Assembly: GCF_003254545.1 (NCBI RefSeq)
Contig: NZ_QJRH01000065.1
Span: 1 to 64,000, forward strand
Source of the DNA: Flavobacterium tistrianum
GTDB taxonomy: Bacteria > Bacteroidota > Bacteroidia > Flavobacteriales > Flavobacteriaceae
Length of the DNA stretch: 64,000 nucleotides
Direction of reading: 5' to 3'
Both the position numbers and the translations under genes were made by a program. Of the stretch, positions 59,956 to 64,000 are shown one piece after another (the stretch's first letter is position 1; every line of letters begins with the position of its first letter). The notes beneath the pieces are model-generated. The model was given only the letters and a program-made list of their open reading frames with translations. It was not told the DNA's origin and did not search any database.

Positions 59956-61188
59956 ATGGCAAAAGTAGTATTAGAATGTTCGTTTTGTGGAAGAAAGAAG
60001 CCAGAAACTAATTTATTAATAGCAGGTATCAATGCACACATTTGTGATAAGTGTATTGAACAGGCACACGGAATTGTTTTAGAAGAATTAAAATCTAGCG
60101 GAAGCGCAAAATTAGTTGGGGACTTGATTCTAAAGAAACCAAAAGAAATTAGAGCTTTCCTAGATCAATATGTTATTGGACAGGATCAGACCAAAAAAGT
60201 AATGTCTGTTGCGGTTTACAATCACTACAAACGTTTAATGCAACAGCAATTAGATGATGAAGTTGAGATTGAAAAAAGTAACATCATCATGGTAGGTCAA
60301 ACAGGAACAGGAAAAACATTAGTAGCAAAAACGATTGCTAAAATGTTAGACGTTCCGTTGGCAATTGTTGATGCAACTGTATTGACAGAAGCTGGATATG
60401 TTGGAGAAGACGTTGAAAGTATTTTGACTCGTTTACTTCAAGCTGCTGATTACGATGTGGCTAAAGCAGAAAGAGGAATCGTATTTATTGACGAAATTGA
60501 TAAAATCGCTCGTAAAAGCGATAATCCATCAATCACTCGTGACGTTTCCGGAGAAGGTGTTCAGCAAGCATTATTGAAACTATTAGAAGGAACAGTTGTA
60601 AACGTGCCGCCAAAAGGAGGGCGTAAACACCCAGATCAAAAGTTTGTTGAGGTAAATACTCAAAATATCTTGTTTATTGCTGGTGGAGCTTTTGATGGAG
60701 TAGAACGTATTATTTCAAAACGTTTAAATCGTCAGGCAGTTGGTTACTCAACTTCTAAAAACACTGACAATATTGACAAAGACAATTTGTTACAATATAT
60801 TATTCCAAAAGATATTAAAGATTTTGGTTTGATTCCTGAGATTATTGGGCGTTTACCAGTTTTAACGCACATGGATCCTTTGGATAAAGCAACGCTTCGT
60901 GCGATTTTAACGCAGCCTAAAAATGCATTGATTAAACAATATCAGAAGTTATTCTTGATGGATGATGTTGAGTTTACGATTACCGATGAAGCTTTAGATT
61001 TTATTGTAGATAAAGCTTTAGAGTATAAACTTGGTGCTCGAGGATTACGTTCTTTATGTGAAGCTATCTTAACTGATGCAATGTACGAACTGCCAACATC
61101 TGATGATATTAGTTTGACAATCGACAAAGAATATGCAGAACATACGCTAAGTAAAAACTTATTGAAGCGTATGGAAATTGCTTCTTAA
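59956..61188 (+). CDS. clpX: ATP-dependent Clp protease ATP-binding subunit ClpX
   Basis: ClpX unfolds tagged proteins and threads them into ClpP. The 410-residue AAA+ protein has the N-terminal zinc finger with Cys8, Cys11, Cys30 and Cys33. Walker A is [17 protein letters not shown], Walker B is [13 protein letters not shown], the pore-loop region is [13 protein letters not shown], and the sensor-2 Arg lies in [13 protein letters not shown]. The length is normal. The gene follows clpP after 172 bp, in which the repeat and its own promoter box sit. Confidence 0.97.
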   Translation: MAKVVLECSFCGRKKPETNLLIAGINAHICDKCIEQAHGIVLEELKSSGSAKLVGDLILKKPKEIRAFLDQYVIGQDQTKKVMSVAVYNHYKRLMQQQLDDEVEIEKSNIIMVGQTGTGKTLVAKTIAKMLDVPLAIVDATVLTEAGYVGEDVESILTRLLQAADYDVAKAERGIVFIDEIDKIARKSDNPSITRDVSGEGVQQALLKLLEGTVVNVPPKGGRKHPDQKFVEVNTQNILFIAGGAFDGVERIISKRLNRQAVGYSTSKNTDNIDKDNLLQYIIPKDIKDFGLIPEIIGRLPVLTHMDPLDKATLRAILTQPKNALIKQYQKLFLMDDVEFTITDEALDFIVDKALEYKLGARGLRSLCEAILTDAMYELPTSDDISLTIDKEYAEHTLSKNLLKRMEIAS

Positions 61189-61200
61189 AGTAATCAAATC

Positions 61201-61231
61201 ACTTTGTCAAAGTTTTAAACTTTGACAAAGT
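61201..61231. repeat. Palindromic repeat ACTTTGTCAAAGTT
   Basis: ACTTTGTCAAAGTT (61201-61214) is followed, after 3 bases, by its reverse complement AACTTTGACAAAGT (61218-61231). This kind of element is dispersed in Bacteroidetes genomes. It lies between the convergent clpX and regulator genes, upstream of a separate terminator. Confidence 0.7.
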
Positions 61232-61241
61232 TCAATTATAG

Positions 61242-61273
61242 AACCTGTTCATTTATTTGAGCAGGTTTTTTTA
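61242..61273 (+). terminator. Terminator between clpX and the GlxA-type regulator
   Basis: A 9-bp stem AACCTGTTC / GAGCAGGTT (one G-U pair) with an 8-nt loop is followed by a T-run. Confidence 0.88.
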
Positions 61274-61300
61274 TTGCCTTTTTTGTTCAGTTTTATGAAA

Positions 61301-62266
61301 CTATTGCACTCTAAATTTCTCTCGATATTCAATTGGTTTCATGCCAACCATTTTATAGAACACTTTTCTAAAGGCTTTTGGGTCGTTATAACCTGTTTTT
61401 TCGATAATTTCTGAAATAGAAAGCTGGGTTTGCTCTAAATATTTCTTCGAACTTTCAACCCTAATATTTTGTAAATATTCAATTGGAGGAATTCCTGTCA
61501 CTTGTTTGAAACGGCGTGTCATGTTTCGGGTACTTGTTGGGATATCTTTTGTAATTTCTTCTAGTTTTTCGATGGAATGGTACTGGCTTTCAATTTTTTG
61601 CTGCAACATGGCTACTAGAGAATCATTGTGTAGATGATTGGGTCTAAAAGTGCTGAAATAGCTTTGTTTGTATCGGTTCAAATCGATAGAGAATATTTTG
61701 GCGATTTTAACTGCCATTTCGTTACCACAGAATTTCTGAACCAAAAGAATCAGTAAATGAAATGTTGAGGTCGATCCGCCGCTAGTATATAAACTTCCGT
61801 CTGCTGTTAGAGTTTCTTCTGGTTTTAAATTTACCATAGGAAAAGCTTTTGTAAAAGCGCTGCAGGCGTCAACATGCGTTGTGGCTAATTTTTCGTTTAG
61901 TAAACCAGAAGCAGCAAATAAAAAGGCTCCAGTACAAAAACTCGCTAATTCGGCTCCAGCCTTATGCTGTTTTTGTAACCACGGAATAAAACTTTTATTC
62001 TTTTTAATCATCTCGCTCATATTATCAGTCGTAAAAGCGGGAATTAAAATTAAGTCTAGAATGCTATCTGAGGTTTCAATTGCATTGCTTTTATATCCAA
62101 ATAAATTTCCTTGATCTGACTGCTCTTGAGATTGAAAAATCATAATTTGGAATGGTTTCTCATCTCCAGCAGTAAGTTTATTCGTGGTTTCAAATACTTC
62201 TAATATCGCAGCAATGCTCAGTAATTTATAGTCGTGAGGTACGATTAATCCTAGTTTCTTGCTCAT
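61301..62266 (-). CDS. GlxA-type transcriptional regulator (DJ-1/PfpI plus AraC domains)
   Basis: The 321-residue protein has an N-terminal DJ-1/PfpI-like domain (about 1-190; KLGLIVPHDYKLLSIAAILEVFET, with Cys in AELASFCTGAFLFAASG). A C-terminal AraC-type DNA-binding pair follows (about 220-318; SIEKLEEITKDIPTSTRNMTRRFKQVTGIPPIEYLQNIRV and SISEIIEKTGYNDPKAFRKVFYKMVGMKPIEYREKF). Such regulators sense small metabolites and usually activate nearby genes. It is divergent from the VOC/SRPBCC genes, which are therefore candidate targets. A -7 box (TATTTTTG, minus strand, 62306-62299) lies 32 bases before the ATG. Confidence 0.92.
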   Translation of the reverse strand: MSKKLGLIVPHDYKLLSIAAILEVFETTNKLTAGDEKPFQIMIFQSQEQSDQGNLFGYKSNAIETSDSILDLILIPAFTTDNMSEMIKKNKSFIPWLQKQHKAGAELASFCTGAFLFAASGLLNEKLATTHVDACSAFTKAFPMVNLKPEETLTADGSLYTSGGSTSTFHLLILLVQKFCGNEMAVKIAKIFSIDLNRYKQSYFSTFRPNHLHNDSLVAMLQQKIESQYHSIEKLEEITKDIPTSTRNMTRRFKQVTGIPPIEYLQNIRVESSKKYLEQTQLSISEIIEKTGYNDPKAFRKVFYKMVGMKPIEYREKFRVQ

Positions 62267-62298
62267 GATTTTTGGTCTTTTGGAATTTCAATATCTTA

Positions 62299-62306
62299 CA
62301 AAAATA
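62299..62306 (-). promoter_or_regulatory. -7 promoter box for the GlxA-type regulator
   Basis: On the minus strand the sequence is TATTTTTG, matching TAnnTTTG, 32 bases upstream of the ATG at 62266. Confidence 0.55.
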
Positions 62307-62371
62307 ATCAAATTGTCTCAAATGCCCCTAAAAATGACTTTTATTGACATTTTTAAGTAATCTTAAAAAAT

Positions 62372-62379
62372 TAAATTTG
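62372..62379 (+). promoter_or_regulatory. -7 promoter box for the VOC/SRPBCC genes
   Basis: TAAATTTG matches TAnnTTTG, 27 bases before the ATG at 62407, in the divergent gap opposite the GlxA-type regulator. The 66 bp between the two -7 boxes would be the place for its operator. Confidence 0.55.
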
Positions 62380-62406
62380 TTTTAATTAATTCGTAATTTT
62401 ATAAAG

Positions 62407-62817
62407 ATGAAAACAAAAATCTTCTTAAATCTTGCTGTAAAAGATTTAAACAGGGCAGTGTCTTTTTATAACGGACTTGGTTTTTCGACCAATCCAAAAT
62501 TCACAAATGAAAAAGGAGCTTGTCTGGTTATTGATGAAAATATATTTGTGATGATTTTGGTAGAAGAGTTTTATCAAACCTTTACCAAAAAACAAATTTG
62601 TGATTCAACAACAACTAGTGAAGCTCTTATTGCTATTTCTGTAGACACTCGGGAGCAGGTTGATGAAATGATGGAAAAAGCCATCAAATCAGGTGGAACA
62701 GATTATAACCAGACAAATGATTATGGCTGGATGTATCAAAGAACTTTTCTAGATGTAGACGGACATCATTGGGAAGTTTTCTTTATGGATGAAAGTCAGA
62801 TTCCAGAAAACATGTAA
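62407..62817 (+). CDS. VOC family protein 1 (glyoxalase/bleomycin-resistance fold)
   Basis: The 136-residue protein has the paired beta-alpha-beta-beta-beta modules of the VOC superfamily: KIFLNLAVKDLNRAVSFYNGLGFSTNPKF at the start and DGHHWEVFFMDESQIP at the end. The His/Glu metal-ligand pattern is only partly clear, so enzymatic activity is uncertain. It pairs with the SRPBCC gene 50 bases downstream, and the same pair recurs at 63383-64000. It is close in sequence to the second VOC protein (WMYQRTFLDVDGHHWEVFFMD versus WMYGCGFTDLDGHRWNVLFMD), so the two arose by duplication. Confidence 0.9.
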   Translation: MKTKIFLNLAVKDLNRAVSFYNGLGFSTNPKFTNEKGACLVIDENIFVMILVEEFYQTFTKKQICDSTTTSEALIAISVDTREQVDEMMEKAIKSGGTDYNQTNDYGWMYQRTFLDVDGHHWEVFFMDESQIPENM

Positions 62818-62867
62818 TTAAGTAAGAACAAATCAAACGAAAAATAAATTATTAAAAAACTTAAAAA

Positions 62868-63272
62868 ATGATCACAATTAAAAACACCGTGAATGCATCT
62901 CTTGACAAAGTTTGGAACTTTTGGAATACTCCAGAACATATTACAAAATGGAGCTTTGCTTCTCCTGATTGGCATACGCCTTACGCGGAAGCTGATTTGA
63001 GAGAAGGGGGAAAATTCAAATCGACTATGGCGGCAAAAGATGGAAGCATGAGTTTTGATTTTGGAGGTGAATTTACTCTAGTAAAACCAAACGAAGCACT
63101 TTCGTATGTTATGGGAGATGGGAGAAAAGTGGAAATCACTTTTACAGAAACTCCAAATGGTGTTGAAATTGTAGAAAGTTTTGACCCAGAAACACAAAAT
63201 CCAGAAGAAATGCAGCGTGCTGGCTGGCAGGCTATTTTGGATAATTTTAAAAGTTATGTTGAAGCCAATTAA
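62868..63272 (+). CDS. SRPBCC domain protein (AHSA1-like) 1
   Basis: The 134-residue protein has the START/AHSA1-like fold: TVNASLDKVWNFWNTPEHITKWSFASPDWHTPYAEADLREGGKFKSTMAAKDGSMSFDFGGEF at the start and GWQAILDNFKSYVE as the C-terminal helix. These helix-grip proteins bind hydrophobic ligands or act as small stress-related lyases. Function here is unknown. It lies in tandem with the VOC gene and would be co-transcribed from the promoter at 62372. Confidence 0.92.
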   Translation: MITIKNTVNASLDKVWNFWNTPEHITKWSFASPDWHTPYAEADLREGGKFKSTMAAKDGSMSFDFGGEFTLVKPNEALSYVMGDGRKVEITFTETPNGVEIVESFDPETQNPEEMQRAGWQAILDNFKSYVEAN

Positions 63273-63312
63273 GGTGCAAAGGCGCAGAGTAACAAAGGCT
63301 CAAAGGTTGAAA
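63271..63312. repeat. CAAAGG-rich dispersed repeat
   Basis: The stretch holds three CAAAGG words (GTGCAAAGGCGC, then AACAAAGGCTCAAAGGTT) just after the first SRPBCC gene. Strings of this kind occur between genes in flavobacteria and resemble an intergenic repeat unit. Confidence 0.45.
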
Positions 63313-63382
63313 ATAGAATGCTAAATAATACTTATATGGTTTAAAAAGAAATAAATATCTAACCCAACAAAAAAAACAAAAA

Positions 63383-63793
63383 ATGACAAAACAAATATGG
63401 TTGAATCTTCCTGTAAAGGATGTGGCAAAAGCGAAAGATTTTTTCTGGAAAATTGGTTTTTCGTTTAATGAACAGCATGATACGCCAAGTTCGACGTGCA
63501 TGGTTGTAGGTGAAGGACATTTTGTGATAATGCTTTTTGAAGAGATGCTTTTTTCAAGTTTTTCAAAGAACAGCATTACCGATACGAATTTGAGCTCAGA
63601 AGTCTTGATTTCTATCGACGCAGAAAGCAGAGAAGAAGTTGATGAATTAGCTGAAAAAGTCAAAGAAGCTGGCGGAAATGTTTTTGCTCCTCCTGCAGAA
63701 AGTCAAGGCTGGATGTACGGCTGTGGTTTTACCGATTTGGATGGTCATCGTTGGAATGTTTTATTTATGGATTTTAGTAAATTACCAGATTAA
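63383..63793 (+). CDS. VOC family protein 2
   Basis: The 136-residue VOC protein is of the same length and order as the first: QIWLNLPVKDVAKAKDFFWKIGFSFNEQH at the start, SEVLISIDAESREEVDELAEKVKEAGGN in the middle, and WMYGCGFTDLDGHRWNVLFMDFSKLPD at the end. It is clearly a paralogue of VOC protein 1. The next gene, an SRPBCC protein, begins 1 base after its stop, a tight coupling. A role in detoxifying small reactive compounds is common in the superfamily but not proven. Confidence 0.9.
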   Translation: MTKQIWLNLPVKDVAKAKDFFWKIGFSFNEQHDTPSSTCMVVGEGHFVIMLFEEMLFSSFSKNSITDTNLSSEVLISIDAESREEVDELAEKVKEAGGNVFAPPAESQGWMYGCGFTDLDGHRWNVLFMDFSKLPD

Positions 63794-63794
63794 G

Positions 63795-64000
63795 ATGGAA
63801 AAATTAGTGTTTAATACCGAGATAAAGGCTTCTAAAGAAAAGATTTGGAAAGTCTTATGGGATGATGAAACTTACAGAAAGTGGACAAGCGCTTTTTGTG
63901 AAGGAAGTTATGCGGAATCGAATTGGAACGAAGGAGATAAAATTTATTTTTTAGGTCCCGGAGGGGCAGGAATGAATAGTCTGATTGAGACTAAAATTCC
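63795..64000 (+). CDS. SRPBCC domain protein 2, truncated by the window end
   Basis: An ATG at 63795 opens a frame to the window end (68 codons). The translation starts MEKLVFNTEIKASKEKIWKV, with LWDDETYRKWTSAF shortly after and NEGDKIYFLGPGGAGMNS further on. This is the start of an AHSA1-like SRPBCC protein with a typical KIWxxLWDxxxYxxWT pattern. It follows VOC protein 2 by 1 base, mirroring the first pair. The 3' end is outside the window. Confidence 0.85.
   Translation, partial: MEKLVFNTEIKASKEKIWKVLWDDETYRKWTSAFCEGSYAESNWNEGDKIYFLGPGGAGMNSLIETKI

Overview
The window looks like chromosomal DNA of a gliding Bacteroidetes bacterium, most likely a Flavobacterium close to F. johnsoniae. The reasons are: AT-rich sequence; Bacteroidetes-type -7 boxes (TAnnTTTG) in front of many genes; type IX secretion (T9SS) and gliding genes; and the gene order ruvA-sprA-gcvH-vanZ-deoC-remB. 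The order murI-ompH-ompH-bamA-uppS-DUF6089-nadK-CBS-pdxJ is also typical of the phylum. I see no rRNA, tRNA, CRISPR array, prophage or intact insertion sequence. Both ends cut a gene: a giant adhesin on the left and an SRPBCC protein on the right.

Layout. 1-5.1 kb: the 3' end of a repetitive T9SS adhesin with a type B sorting domain, its PorP/SprF-like partner, and a PorE-like peptidoglycan-binding OmpA protein. 5.2-6.9 kb: a small divergent pair (unknown gene and XRE regulator) around a perfect 20-bp palindrome, a cluster of short hairpin repeats, and a CBS protein. 7.0-17.2 kb: maeB, ruvA and the huge T9SS translocon gene sprA. 17.2-21.0 kb: gcvH, vanZ-like, deoC and remB. 21.1-26.3 kb: heme O synthase, two oxidase subunit III-type proteins, subunit IV, a thioredoxin-like protein, SCO, DUF420 and a small CxxC membrane protein, together an oxidase subunit and assembly locus. 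26.3-35.1 kb: a DUF4403 lipoprotein, then a MacAB/TolC-type exporter with one ATPase, two permeases, two adaptors and one TolC protein. 35.2-39.9 kb: tsaB, an MscS channel, a helical repeat protein, an Nfu-type iron-sulfur scaffold, a second PorP/SprF protein and a gamma-carbonic-anhydrase-like protein. 40-44.1 kb: a minus-strand cassette of beta-barrel, Kelch lipoprotein, DUF4907 lipoprotein, LytS-type kinase and LytTR regulator. 44.3-46.9 kb: DUF4270 lipoprotein plus an outer-membrane protein. 46.9-55.3 kb: murI and the envelope biogenesis cluster. 55.4-61.2 kb: pdxJ, a hydrolase, a small membrane protein, tig, clpP and clpX. 61.3-64 kb: a GlxA-type regulator divergent from two successive VOC/SRPBCC gene pairs.

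The genes share an envelope theme. SprA is the outer-membrane channel for T9SS cargo. PorP/SprF and PorE-like proteins support type B cargo such as the first gene. RemB is a gliding-associated outer-membrane protein, and BamA with the OmpH chaperones builds the barrels. The least explained items are the palindrome-controlled divergent pair, the LytTR/Kelch/DUF4907 cassette with a His/Met-rich sensor loop, the oxidase subunit III with a 120-residue hydrophilic insert, the small CxxC protein in the oxidase locus, and the duplicated VOC/SRPBCC cassette. Most of the rest is ordinary core genome. Functional statements come from motifs and family knowledge, with no database search.
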